DNA from: Endomychus coccineus
Lineage: Eukaryota > Arthropoda > Insecta > Coleoptera > Endomychidae
Assembly (NCBI GenBank): GCA_958510875.1
Contig: OY294067.1
Span: forward strand, 104,204,010-104,268,009
Direction: 5' to 3'
DNA: 64,000 nucleotides
Shown here: positions 44,590 through 56,600 of the stretch, piece by piece
Layout of the letters: each line of letters starts with the position of its first letter
Numbering within the stretch: position 1 is the stretch's first letter
Program-made: the position numbers and the translations under genes
The notes under the pieces: generated by a model
What the model saw: only the letters and a program-made list of their open reading frames with translations
Database searches by the model: none
What the model was told of the DNA's origin: nothing

Positions 44590-45200
44590 GCCCCTTCACT
44601 TCAAATTGCTTTCAAAGTTAAAGTATTAATCTTACTACTTCCCCAGAATTCGGTTATTGCAATACATGCATCAGAAGAGGATGTTGGGGATAATGCATGC
44701 TCAATATATTTTGATCGTGATTCTTGCACTAAGACCATATGTTCTTCTTCAATGATTCTGAGATAATTTTTGTTTCCCTTCTTCACATATGTCATAGTTT
44801 GATCGTTTCGTCTGTCGAAATATCGAAAACTAACGATTGTCTTCTTTTATTTTATTTTTTTTTCCTTCTGTCTTTATCTTCATATTTTCTAATAGTCATT
44901 CTATCAGCCACCTTCCCTTTATTCATTCGAGAAAGAAGACTCATTTCTTTTAAGGCGGCATTTGCAATAATGGCCGCCGGCCCCTCTATGTGATACCTCT
45001 TCTAACGCAAACGACGGTAGATATGTTTTTGAACGGGTTTTGCTGATACTATAATTTTCAGCAGAAGTAGAGGATTGGTTACCCGAATAAGTATTACTAA
45101 AATTTCAGGAATCTGATTTTCACTTTGATTATAGTTTTCTTCAGAAGATGAACTTCTTCACTACTTTTATGAAGGAGCTGCTTCCCTAGAGATTATTTTC
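44590..45200 (-). pseudogene. Relic of a repetitive arthropod protein, possibly transposase-related
   Basis: Minus frames give a fairly long readable protein with a few breaks: NYNQSENQIPEI, SISKTRSKTYLPSFALEEV, HIEGPAAIIANAALKEMSLL, FRYFDRRNDQTM, then IIEEEHMVLVQESRSKYIEH. The last blocks remind me of a multi-copy family in aphids and other arthropods with an EEH..LV.EP.SKYLGH..P.SG core; that is recalled, not searched. No catalytic residues can be assigned. It could equally be a decayed host gene. Confidence 0.35.
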
Positions 45201-45889
45201 TAAGTATTTGGAATATGGTTCAATTTTATGTGTAGATCCTTATATGTTCATCCTATTGACATATTTGTTTCATTCCGATGATCAGTGAGGGGTTCTCGTT
45301 CGTGTACTGTTTTGGCACAATGACATATGTGAAATCCTTCATTCATTTGCAGATACTTATGTCGGAAAATCCTTTTGCTGACTGGTGAAAGTCTTGTAAC
45401 TTGATGTTTGGAAGAATTGTTATTTTTCAACCTTGATATATATTTCAACATTTATCATGGTTGTTTCTAAGCATTTCAATGATACCTGTATGGTAAAATA
45501 CTGGAAAAGCTTTTGCCAGATTTCTTCTGAAGTTTTCACTCTTGAAATCTCTTCAACTAGAGGTCCTTGGTTACAATTCAATTTCAACCAATAAGAAATA
45601 CTTCTTTACGTGAGTAGGAAGAACACAATTTTCTAAGCATAATAGCTTTGGTTCACCAAAAACAGTATTTCTATTACCTTCAGATATAAAACTCAAAAAT
45701 AAACAGTTTTATATCAAAAAACTATTCCGGTTGTTTCACAAACTTCATGTCAAATGTTTTTAGTTGGGTAGCGCCATCTATCTTTCATATTATATGAAAT
45801 TAAAAGAAATTGCAATTCTACTTTAAGTTTTATTACCAAATTCCGAAAGTTGAAAAAAAAGAAAAACAATTTCGGAATTGTAAATGGAT
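45201..45889. other. AT-rich DNA, no gene recognised
   Basis: ORFs of 67 and 60 codons without domain resemblance. Confidence 0.3.
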
Positions 45890-46620
45890 CGCTTATAGGC
45901 ACTGTCTAGTGCATCTTTCTCATGAATGACCTCCCTGCAAATATCAAAGAAGAGACAATAGTAATAAATAATAGTAAGAATATACGCAGACGATATTGCA
46001 ATCATAATTGATGGATTAACCTGGGAACAACTACAAAGCGATACTGACTTTTTTTCTGTCGAGTGGTGTTTTAAATCTGCTCATCATTAATATTGACACA
46101 ACTTCCTGCATACCCTTTTTCAATACAATAGATCTCACAAACAAGTATAATGAGAAATTTATCTGTTCATTCAAAACACGCCATTAAATCGTCCCTAACA
46201 ACAAAATGTTTGGAATTTAATACTGATTTTAACCTATCATGGATGGTACAAATAGATATTTTATGTAAATAACTTGCAAAATCAATTCATGCCATCACTA
46301 ATATGAAAACAGATTTAAGTACAACATACATCGTTTCGTCATGTTACTCATTATTCCATTCAATTTCAAATTTCAACATCCTTTTATGGCGTCAATCCAC
46401 AGAAATAATTGCTTACACTTCAAAAGCGCACTGTCAGAATAATTTTCTATTTGCCTTTTAGGTTCTCGTGCAGATAATAATAATAAACATTCAATCTATA
46501 TATCCAAGGCTGCGTTGATCTAATTTTTACTGTTATGTACTTATTAAGTCAACTTCTTATGTTTAGTTTCAATAGTATATGACTTCCTATCAAAATATGT
46601 TTCATGTGGAGTATAAATCT
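45890..46620 (+). pseudogene. LINE reverse transcriptase relic
   Basis: Plus-strand frames give FLMNDLPANI near 45920, then a decayed ADDIAIIIDGLTWEQLQSD near 45980-46045, where ADD corresponds to RT motif C. SCYSLFHSISNFNILLWRQS near 46340-46400 matches the YALFHS...YGILLWG thumb region of jockey-like LINEs. Frames change several times and stops are frequent. Confidence 0.55.
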
Positions 46621-47865
46621 ATCTATCTCCTACAAACGTCGTATTGCATACAAAAATACTGATATTCCGTCAGATGAATAAAGTACACATGTGAAGAACA
46701 ATCTTTTCCGATATATCATTGAAGCATCCAGTAAAACTAACGCTGCGCTGTGGAAAATGTAGTACAGAACGAAGATCAGTTGGGCATGTTGTTCAAAATA
46801 AGAATGTGATAAAGATACATTCTTATTAACATTGCTCATCGAAGGCATCTATTATCATTTAGTTCCTAGCGCAGAAAGATTACCTACACTATAATTGTGA
46901 AAGATATTCTGTATCTAAGGGTCTGCGTTAGAAGTTTGGTACATCACACGCTTTTGCTACAATTGCCAACCAAACCTTCCAAATATAAACTACAGGGGTT
47001 CTCGCTGAGTTTAAAACGAGCAATTTATGTGGCAGCGATCTTTATGAAGTAAAATGAAGAAATATGGAGACTTTGGAATTAAATTGAAGAATAAACGTCG
47101 GCAGAATCAAAATAAAATTATGAATGTATTATAAAACACTCAAATTTGGATGTGATTTCCAACATGAAGAATACCCGAATGCACATTTCCAATCTAACAT
47201 CAGAAAAAAATTCTCTCTTCCTGATTGTACTAACTTATTATTACAGTTGCTCGGAGTTGAGTAGCTACGTGGCAAACTGATAGAGATAAGAAGATTAATG
47301 GAATAAATTGAAAAACCTTCTGTAATTGACATGATTTTATTCAAACACAAATCACAAATTGATTCAGTTATTGCAATTATCAGAGATATATGAGTCAATG
47401 ATCCTTTTTCGCAGAGAATATTTGAATTTTTAGTATACGTTACACACCGCACTGCTAAATATTAGAGTGTGTCGATCTGAGGTAATTTCATCATGGCGGC
47501 GGTTCACGCTGCCGCTGCAAGTTTGATTAAAACTTAACTGATCAATATCTATACTTTTGATTGAAAATGTGAGATATTTTCTTCTCGCAACGGTGATTCT
47601 TCATTTGCTGCACAGAAATATGTGCAGCCCGTTCCGTTCCAAATGTAAATTATAATAGATTTTCACTTTTGGAAAATTAATATAACAATAAAACAATTAC
47701 TTGTTTTGTGGAATGCTAGGATAATGAATTGTAGGTAGGTGAGAACATGTTTTTAGTTTATACAAAATTTTATATCTACTAGGTAGTGGAGTAGGAATGA
47801 CTAGCAATTGTTCCTACTCCACTATAAACTTTTTCTATTACACAAATATATTCTTATTTATATTA
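46621..47865. other. AT-rich DNA, no gene recognised
   Basis: A 107-codon minus ORF (47129-47452) has no recognisable domain. GC content rises near 47880 at the start of the next element. Confidence 0.3.
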
Positions 47866-48932
47866 AGCTATTGCATAGCTTTTATAGCGGGGTTTGAGCG
47901 CGGCGACCGAATCAAGAAATTCCGTAACGAAAATAAAACCTAAACCCCCCACTCCGCCTACCATGTAGCTCGGCCGAGCGTTCGCTTAACGTGTATGTAT
48001 ATGGTACGACTGTAGGGAGCTCACACGGATCGAGACGAGCTGCTTCGAAATCGGACGAATACGTAAGCAGCTGTTTTTGAGAAAGTATATAGGTGTTTAG
48101 GTATCTATCATATCTTTATAATGCCACCGCATGTGCGCCCGCCCCGTAAGTATACATGTATGTATATGTACTGTTGTAGATACTGTTCCAAAAGGTGGGG
48201 TAGCTATTTACCAAAATAGTAATAATGTTACTAATATTATGACTCCGAATATTGAAATAAATATTGCACACGTTAGCGATGTTAATGTTAGGCGCTCATT
48301 TGTTGGAGATATTTGTGCGTGCTTATGCAAACTTAGAAATGGCCTACACATAGTCATGGTAGCAATTTACATTTCTCCGAATCCAAAATTGGACCAGGTG
48401 GAGCATTTTATTAACCGCACTTTACTGGAGTACACTGAAGAAGGGTCGAAAATACTTGGTACAAATGGTAATACATTTCCACTTATCTTGGCTGGCGATT
48501 TCAACATCAACTTCGCTGATAAAAAATCAGAGCGGTTGACAACTTTTCTTTCGGAAAAATTGCATTTGAAAATGAATAATGATCCACAAGAATCCACAAC
48601 AAAATATGGGACCACCATTGACGCGGTATTTTCCAGATATTTAGAGGATATCAAGTCTCAAACTTATGTTTCTTATTTCAGTAACCATAAACCTATAGTT
48701 TCAATGATAAAAATTCCTGAATAACCTACATGTATTGTAAGATAATAAAAATATTTTAAACGATATTAACTTCTCATTTATTCAATAAAAGAAAAAAATT
48801 TGTTTTCTTATCGGTCACCACGCTCAAAAAGTGTAATTTGAATTAATATCAAAGAAAAAAAATACTGCATAAATAAAAAATAAATAAATAATTATAATTG
48901 CATAAGTTGATAAAATATGCTATGCAATAGCT
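47866..48932 (+). mobile_element. Helentron-like fragment with 14-bp inverted ends
   Basis: AGCTATTGCATAGC at 47866-47879 occurs as its exact complement at 48919-48932. Both ends sit beside GC-rich stretches (tagcggggttt on the left, ccgcggcagtcccc on the right). Between them lies one plus-strand ORF with an endonuclease fold and no Rep, helicase or RT. Helitron-2/Helentron elements of insects and fish can carry such an endonuclease, so a deleted Helentron is my best guess. Confidence 0.45.
48131..48724 (+). CDS. Endonuclease/exonuclease/phosphatase-fold protein, N-terminally truncated
   Basis: 197 codons. From residue 21 it reads PKGGVAIYQN, then GLHIVMVAIYISPN, LILAGDFNINFA (the GDFN box), TKYGTTIDAVFSRYLED (the ID..F box) and VSYFSNHKPIVS in the place of the SDHxP box. 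Asp is replaced by Asn there (SNH), which may harm catalysis. The N-terminal strands with the metal-binding Glu are missing; the first 20 codons look like chance sequence. The frame is otherwise free of stops, which is notable in this window. It acts on DNA in relatives encoded by LINEs and Helentrons. No helicase lies nearby. Confidence 0.6.
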   Translation: MCARPVSIHVCICTVVDTVPKGGVAIYQNSNNVTNIMTPNIEINIAHVSDVNVRRSFVGDICACLCKLRNGLHIVMVAIYISPNPKLDQVEHFINRTLLEYTEEGSKILGTNGNTFPLILAGDFNINFADKKSERLTTFLSEKLHLKMNNDPQESTTKYGTTIDAVFSRYLEDIKSQTYVSYFSNHKPIVSMIKIPE

Positions 48933-49433
48933 TTACCGCGGCAGTCCCCGAGTGCCACACGTTTTATTTTTCATTTTGTTATATATACAAAAGTTACAAA
49001 AAATTTTCAGTAATTTTGCAGCTAACATTTGGTTCATTTTTTATGTGAAAACAACTATTTTGATACTACATTATAATTTAACAAACAATATTATTATTAC
49101 AGTTTAACAGTTTAACAAAATAATGTCAAGTGTGAAGCAAAATGTTTTACAAAAAGATAGTGAATACAAAGTTTATGAGGAAAATCCCCTAGAAATGAGG
49201 AATGAATGTAATATTTCAATTGGAGCTGAAGAAAATAATTAGAAAATAATTGCAACTATAGCTGGAGCAGAAAACACTTCGTACAACTTTCGAGCTTTTA
49301 TCTAATGATGTAAAATAAACCTTGGTGAATTTCGTTATATTGTTCAACCCATTTTTATTATTATTATTGATTAAGGAGGAGGGCATTACGGTCCTTTAAT
49401 TCCTAGGACGAACCCTATGTACCCGTGTCACGT
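48933..49433. other. AT-rich DNA with one tiny ORF
   Basis: A 39-codon plus ORF at 49123-49242 (MSSVKQNVLQKDSEYKVYEE...) follows an AT-rich leader. It has no domain and is listed only for completeness. Confidence 0.3.
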
Positions 49434-49640
49434 GTCACCTGGGGGAGCGGTTCACAACGACGAATGTTAACGAGGCCACCAAAATGCAGTTTCCACACGA
49501 GAGTGTTCACCATGCTCCCCAGGTTAACGATTAACGTGTCACCCAGGGGAGCGATTCCCACCCACGAGTATTTACCTATCTACCAGAGGGGCAGTTCCCG
49601 CCCGAAAGTGTTCACCATTCTCCCACAGGTGAACGATTCC
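49434..49640. repeat. Degenerate tandem repeat, unit about 40 bp
   Basis: About five units built on 'cacccaggggagcgattccc' then 'acgagtgttcacc', GC-richer than the flanks. The clearest units start near 49535, 49576 and 49615. It may be the 3' region of the neighbouring LINE, but that is not shown. Confidence 0.6.
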
Positions 49641-49689
49641 TAAAAAAGTAAACACAACTTCGTTATATATTATTTAAACGTCGTCCTAG

Positions 49690-51814
49690 TGAATCGGTTC
49701 CCACTCCCATTCGTTCTCATTGAGAAGATGGAGTCTGTTTCACCACTGATTGGTAGTGAGCTGTGACTATCACTGGCCTTCCACAGTCCTATTGACATAA
49801 GTCTCTATAGGCAGCTATTGATGCTGTACGTTTCATAGTCAGATGGAGTAGTACGGCCGTGACTCCCGTGGCAACACCTACGATGAGCTTTCTCAGATGC
49901 ATCAGGATTGAATTGGTCGTCCTGAGCTCTGTTCTTTCCATCCCCACCTTCCACCGAGGCTTATGTCAACTTCGATTTAAGGATGGCTTCGAAGATCCAC
50001 ATTATAGTGTTTAGGCTTAGGCCCCAATTGTGGCCAATAACCCATCTGCAAAAACATAAGTAGTGAATTTGCGGCATTGTTGCTCCAGTTGTGGTTTCTA
50101 TAGTAGTTTCTTGTCTTATATGTATAACTCTGAGGTATTTAGCTTGGTCGCTGATTTTAATCTCCTGACCTGATATGGTCAGCTCCCTGGTGAGTACTGT
50201 TTTTTACTTCCTAGTGAAAACTATAATTTCTGTTTTCTTAGGGTCAATCTTCAACCCTTTATCGCTGCACCATTAATTCAGTGCAGTCAGTGCTAATTGT
50301 GTTAGGTCCATCAGTGTTCAGAAATTTTCTTCTAACAATAATGAGTATGTCGTCGGCGGCATACTTTCCTCAAATCACCATCGACCGCTATGTTCCTGAT
50401 GGTGAGTTATAGTACTCCCCCTTGTAGATATTCGTTTTCCACAGATTCACTGATGGTGGTGTCACCTCTGAAGACTTGGAAGTCTGTTTTTCAGCTTGTT
50501 CTGAATCCAGGTACTTAGTTAGGAACTCATTTATCCTTGAAGGCTTCATAGAAACTCTCGGTTGTGGTATTGTTGAACGCGCTCTCTATATCTAAGGAGG
50601 CGCATACTGCAAACCATCCTTCTTCTATGTGATTTTCAATGAGAAAGACTGCTGTATGTAGGGCAGATTCCTTGATTGACCTTTATTCCACCCACAGTGG
50701 ATTCGTGCTCAGTACTTCGTATTTGTCATACCGATCGATTAGTCTTTCCAGGGTCTTCAGCATAAAGGACGTTATCAGATAGGTCTAAAATCTTTGGCGT
50801 TGGTGTTGCTTACCTGTTTTCGATATGAAGGCTACTTTGAGCGGGCGTCATGCACGCGGAATATGTGCTACAACCAGGCTAGCCCTAGCAAGTCTCTCGA
50901 AGGTTCCGACGATCTCTCCAGTCCCCTAGAAAGTAGGACCGGGAGAATGCCATCCACTCCAGGCGACCTGACTGGGCTGAAGGGTCCAACTGCCCAACTG
51001 ACTACACCAGCATAACGATGCTGCGGTCGAGTGCCCAGTCCAGCATGTGGACCGTTCCCTCTACCCCAGATTACACCAGAGTTCACCAGGTGATTGCTGC
51101 ACCGTATCTGTGTCTCTCCGTGCTTCTCAAAGCCAAGGAAGCAAGTTTTCATCAGGTGAGTCAATCGTCTGATGTGGAGTTTCCCCTAGACGCAAGTGCT
51201 ATGACTCACAGCTGACCTTCCGGGATTCGAGCTAGTATCTTGTTCAGTGCAGCTGCGTTTTTGCCTGTTCCAATTTCACTGCAGAAGGCTCGACAGCTTT
51301 CTTCCTGAGCTTACCTCACTCACGCCTTTCTGATTCCCGCCAAGATTTCCAGTCTGATTCTTGGTCAGATCTGTGAACTACTCCGAAAAGAGTCTTCACC
51401 CTTAGCTTCAGCTGCGTTGAGCCGGTTATTCCACCATGGCACTTTGCAGCTTCTTCTACCTTTGCATTGCATTCTGAAAGTTATCCACTGCCTCGTCAAT
51501 TTCATTCACCGAGCTGATTTTCTTCGGGAAAGTTTTCAGGTTTTCCAGCAGTCTCTTCTGATATTCCTCCCATCTTGTACGCCTGGGATGAAATAAAATT
51601 TGAGAGTGAACAGAGAAAGAAGGTTCTTTTGATATTCCCCAGGCTTCAATGTGTCTCTAGAGAGTTTGGGAAGCATAGTGTGCGGTCAATTACCTCTCTT
51701 CTGACAACTTTAACAAACGTTTGCTCCTTTCCTCTATTGAGAATTTCAAAATTTGGAGTAGCCAGGAACTCGAGCAGAGCATCGAATCCCTTCCAAAACT
51801 AACTATCGATAACT
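49690..51814 (-). pseudogene. R1-like LINE ORF2: endonuclease end, linker and RT, dead
   Basis: Read right to left. At 51800-51660, LLEFLATPNFEILNRGKEQT and VRREVIDRTLCFPNS give the end of an R1-type APE endonuclease. At 51570-51480 there is LLENLKTFPKKISSVNEIDE; at 51440-51220 the R1 linker with AFCSEIGTGKNAAALNKILA; at 50990-50870 FSPVRSPGVDGILPVLL (RT entry). At 50790-50540 TSFMLKTLERLIDRYDKYE and ASLDIESAFNNTT (motif A) follow. At 50365-50300 KYAADDILIIVRRKF (motif C) is followed by KTEIIVFTRK. Motif C has one extra Ala. Many stops. The clade is supported by the linker and motif order. Confidence 0.7.
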
Positions 51815-53356
51815 ACACTTGGACAACTCGAGGTTTCCTAACCTCCAAATCTGAATGTCACAGTTCGCAGTACACAATCGAGATATAATTCGAAATTAAG
51901 TAGCTTAAGTAGCTATCTCTACTCACTATCCAACAAGCAAAGGTCAGGTTACCTGTACATAATAAACATTAATAATCTGAAATACAAAACAAATTAAACA
52001 AGTAATTTCAATCACTCTCTGGTATATCAGTCTCAAAATTCAGGCCTCACACGTTGGGATGCCAATTTGTAAGGGTACAAATTACTCTTACATGTGGATA
52101 AACTATAAGTTCTATTTTATCTTTTGGTTGCCGACAGCTACAGTGGAAACGGTCGTGAGGTATATTTTAGATGCTGAATTTGGGCACCAGAATATTTTTA
52201 ACCAACCAATAAATTACGTTTCTGAACTAGGGGATTCAAACACTCAAAGTCCCCAGGTTAAATCACCCTGGAAGTAAACAAAAAAATAAAAGACCTGTAC
52301 CCAGAATGATTGAAATTTACTGGTAATTGAAATACTTTTGTTGATACAATTTATGACAGAACTTAATATTAATGAGTTATGAAGTGCATGAATTGAAGTA
52401 TGAATGAGGTTAAATTTCTTAAATCACAGTGAACAACAGTTAAATTTACTTATCTATAAATACTCAAATGATTGTTTCGAACGTTACATAACCAAAAGAT
52501 GGGTAGCCTGACCTGGTAACTGCTGGGTGAGATGTTATACCTCCTCGATTATGGATTGGTACTTCCTACTTGATGTATGGATTCCTGCCACAATTCTAAT
52601 ACAGTTTCCACGATTGTACATCACAAGTAAATTAGATTTTCCACAGCAGATTCAAGCCAACCTCAGAGCTTCGTACACTTGTTAAATTTTTCACAACATA
52701 AAAAAAACTCTGAAATCACGAAATGTTCAAGCCTCTATTGTTCTATTGTCCTCAGAAGACAGAATGAACAGAATACATAACGATTGTTGAACAAAATTAG
52801 GACTAACCTATGTGATGTCAGATATCACTTGGGAAGGCAAATTAATTCTTGAAGTTAGTGTATAAATCAAATGCAATTACAAAGATATTTACCTCTATCA
52901 CGATAGGGTTTTTTATCCTTTCAATGGAACAACTTTACTTCTGTCCAAAGCCAGTCACGTTGAAACTAAGTTGTAATCCCCTAAGGTGCATCTATTACAC
53001 AAATCTTTCCAATTATTCCACTCCAAATTGGTAATTGATGCCTTTGCTTTCAACGGAAGAATATTCCCATAATTTGGTTCTAAACATAAGTTTGGTATCA
53101 CCTCCCTGTTGAAATAACTTAGAAACACGACCTTCCACTTGGACGATTTGACAAAAAGTACGCCATTTTCTCGGCCTTTTCCGGTGCTTTGATGACTCAC
53201 AGAACGACCACGAAATAGAAGCGGTAACTACAGAATTCGTCACTGAATAACCATGACTCGGAGAATATACGGTCTAGCATAGCTGACGTCACAGGAGTTA
53301 ACCGATTGTAGTTCAGAGGCCATTTCTTAGCCGTTAAATGAAATTTACACGTTACA
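51815..53356 (-). mobile_element. Probable LTR-retrotransposon remnant inserted in the R1-like LINE
   Basis: The LINE endonuclease reads up to NHRDS at about 53357 and resumes near 51800, so 1.5 kb is foreign. The block 52068-53356 starts TGTAA and ends TTACA, as LTRs do. On the minus strand TTGGCATCCCAACGTG (52049-52064) follows directly, a plausible primer binding site of the gypsy/BEL kind. Only one LTR and about 250 bp of interior are present. No coding domain is recognised. Plausible, not proven. Confidence 0.35.
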
Positions 53357-53690
53357 ACTGTCCCGGTGGTTGGTGTCGGTGCTGCCCCACAATAGGTAGT
53401 GTGAGTTAGCATCAGAAGCAACAACTAAAGGCAGGCGATTTTTTTCGCAGTACTTGACCAAATCACCCACTTCCCTTGTTGGAACCTATTGGTCATCATA
53501 CGGAAGGTATGCGGAAGCTATGACCACGCGTTGTCACCTCCCCTCCAGGAGGAGCTCAACTGCTGCCATAGCTAGATCCGTTGTGCACCAAAGTGGTATA
53601 GGTTCTAAACCTATCGAATCAGTGCAAGTTCTAACACGATGACCATGCATTGCAACTGAGCGTCTAGTAAAACGCCTTTAACTGTAGTCA
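53357..53690 (-). pseudogene. R1-like LINE endonuclease, N-terminal part
   Basis: Minus frames read TTDLAMAAVELLLEG, IASAYLPYDD, VGDLVKYCEKNRLPLVVA and SDANSHYLLWGSTDTNHRDS. The DANSHYLLWGS.DTN box is typical of R1-clade APE endonucleases. Stops near 53540 and 53480. The remainder of the domain lies at 51660-51810 beyond the insertion. Confidence 0.7.
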
Positions 53691-55005
53691 ATATAGCAAT
53701 GATCTATTGTTAAGTAGTAATAAATAAGTGCTAATATTTCTCTAGATCTGCGAGTTGAAACTTTGTATTGCAAAGGCTTCTAAGTGGGTGATATATCCAT
53801 TCGTGAATCAGCAGAACGAACAGGGTTATTATGTCACTGTTCTATCGAGATGTAATAAAATACCGTAGATAAAATTTTCAGAGAGAAATAAACGTTCCCA
53901 ACACCATCTACCTAAGAAAATATAGAGGTCCTATTAAAGAATCTTAACAGTTCATGTGAACTTCATGCATATATTCTGATAACTCTCCTTATGTCTATTA
54001 GTTTTCGAAAATTATTTTAGAAATACCGCTAGCACTTTTGCCGAGCATAATATATATTTAATTTTTCTACCTCACGTATGTCATTGTAATAGGATTTTTC
54101 AGCTATTTTCGAAGCTAATTCTAATACATATGTGTAATCTTTGTGTTTACACAACATTTTTTAGTCCCGTTAGACCACTGAGATTTTCTAAGCTCGTTGC
54201 TAGTTACAACACGTTTGTGTTTTTCAGATTGAAATTTGCCTATCGAATGATTTTAACACGACAGGTGTTATTTCCAAATGTTTCGCCCATTAATTCTTAA
54301 AATCGCGAGCCCTGTTTTATCAATGCGTGGCATTGTGAATACAACACTCGTTGGGACATCTACTTTCTATGGTAGATCTTGGTTCTCCTAACGTAGTATT
54401 TATGTCTTCGCCGAAGATGGTTGAGCTGTGACCATCTGGTGTAACCCTCTGAAGAGCTCATGACAGTGCAAAGCAGCTGTCCGGAACTGATAAACTGTTT
54501 AATCTGGAGAACAAAAACTTTATCTTTCGAATGATTTTGGAACTAAATTTGTTTGTATTCACTTTGCAAAAAAATGAAATAAATCATAACTTTTTTCAAT
54601 AACAATAACTAAATACAAAGGAACTCATGCCATTTCAAATACATCATTTGCTTCTTCGAATCAGTAAGTGAAACGTTCGTCGATTTCTTTCACAGTAGAA
54701 CTCGGCAAAACAGTCATTACATCTGACATTTCTGTTATTCAATCATCTCCCTCTTGAACTATACACATCTTGATTTATCCAAAGACGGCAGCCCTTACAA
54801 TCCAACTTTCTTTTCTACTTTTCCACCTGATACTTTATATACTATAACTGCATAGCGATATACCGTTCATAAAATTTGCTCAACAGACAAATTTGAGGTA
54901 AAATCACATAATTTTCGAGTTTCAAATTAAAGTAGACAAAACGGATCTTATCGTTTTTCTCGTAGGAGTAACACTTCCAAATGGGTAGGGTGAATAAAAC
55001 ATGAA
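53691..55005. other. AT-rich DNA, no gene recognised
   Basis: No ORF of note and no repeat recognised. Confidence 0.35.
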
Positions 55006-55009
55006 TGTT

Positions 55010-56600
55010 TAGAATAAAGCATTTATTGGCTTTTCATAAGTAAATTTACAGAAAATGTGTATTTGAATGAAATTATGGCAGGAGTCATTGGTCGCCCAAT
55101 CATATTTGCACTTGAAGGAAAACCATTTATTTTTTTCTATACCACACGAGAGGAAAACGTATAATGTTCGAAGAAAACCGTATGTGCCAACATTGGATTG
55201 TTGGGAGAGGAGATAGGCATTCGAATTGTTCTTGAAGGTTTGAAGGTTATATGCATAATAAAAGACCTCACTAGGCAAAAAGTTCCACAACATCGCTGTT
55301 TGATAGAAAAATTAAGTCTGGTAGGAAGAAATCTTGAGTTTGACAATGAAGGGGTGACTAGAATGAGCTCGTCTAATCCGCCTATTTGAAATCTCTAGTG
55401 GTGGAATAACAGACGAGATTTCTGACACTAACCATTTGAATATGTATAGAAAGGGGAGATATCGCCCACCTTTCTACGATGTTCTAGAGAGGTCAATGAA
55501 TACGTAATTGTGACATCATCACTCAGACGAATATGTACATCTCTTCTGGATAAAATTCAAGAGCTTCAGCGTATGTTTGAGGGCCGAAGTTCAAACTTGT
55601 GAACAGTACTCCTCGACAGGTCAAATATGTGCTTTAAATATTATGAGGAAATACTTGGATGTAAGGCAGCTCTTGGCAGAAAACCAACTTTTTGTGAAGC
55701 GCTTTTCACAATGGACGTCACATGATCATTTCATGAGAAGGTTCTGTTGATAGTGATCGCGAGCATGAATATGGGAGACTTCATAGGGTTATACCTGACA
55801 TCATAATATTAGTGATCGTGGGATCCGCGTCTATTAGACTATAAATGATCAATATTTTAAAATCTTGCCAGACTTCCATTGATTGCGTCAACCTGTCTCT
55901 GTCTCATAACTGTGGCTTTATTGGATGGTATATGGGCTCTAGATGAGAGAGCGATATGAAGTATACCACCATCTGCATAGCTATGGTCTGGACGGGTGGT
56001 CCCTTCCAACGGATCGTTGATATGGGGCCGAAACAATATTGGTGCCAAGACACATCTCTGTGGAACATCAGCGTTGATGGCCATTGTATCGGAGGATACT
56101 CCGTCAACCACCACATGAACTCGACGGTAAACAACAAGGCTGAGGCGGCTTTGGTGCCAGACTCGGTCAAATGCTTTGGAGATATCCAATGCTACAGCTA
56201 GAGATACCCCATATTTTTCAATGGACTTCTGCCATACATATGTAACGTAGGCAAGCGAGGTCTCCTGTTAATCCTATCTGTCGAAAGCCATATTGCTTCA
56301 TGTGCGATTTTGGACCTCTATAGGTATTGTATGAGCTCGATGTTGATTGCTTTCCTCATCACGTTAGAGATCATAGATGATAGTGCCATAAGTATATAAT
56401 CATTAGGAAGGATCTTCTTTCCTTCTTTTCTAATTAGTGGGACACTAGCTGTCTTCCAACTGGAAGGAAATACACCAATTTTGTATGCATGCTGCTCTGT
56501 AGAGCTTCAGCTTATTAGCAGGTCTTAAGGAAGAGGAGAACTTGTGGCTGTTCAAGTCTATTTGATGAGCTTTGTACATTATCATTGGACAAGGTAGCAA
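55010..56600 (-). pseudogene. Jockey-like LINE RT, dead
   Basis: Read right to left. CISFQLEDS near 56450 matches the FPSSWK entry; 56430-56210 gives SSMISNVMRKAINIELIQYL; 56189-55857 gives LDISKAFDRVWHQS (motif A), VPQRCVLAPILFRPHIND (motif B) and HSYADGGILH, where the second Asp of ADD is Gly. From 55800 to 55010 the C-terminal third follows, with an RLNFSIKQRCCGTFCLVRS region and MLWNFLPSEVF. A part between motifs A and B is missing. The catalytic loss and frameshifts make it inactive. Its C-terminal third is repeated at 58270-58900. Confidence 0.7.

Noticed and set aside
47129..47452. 107-codon minus ORF
   Set aside because: No domain, no conserved neighbour and no copy elsewhere; an ORF of this size can arise by chance.
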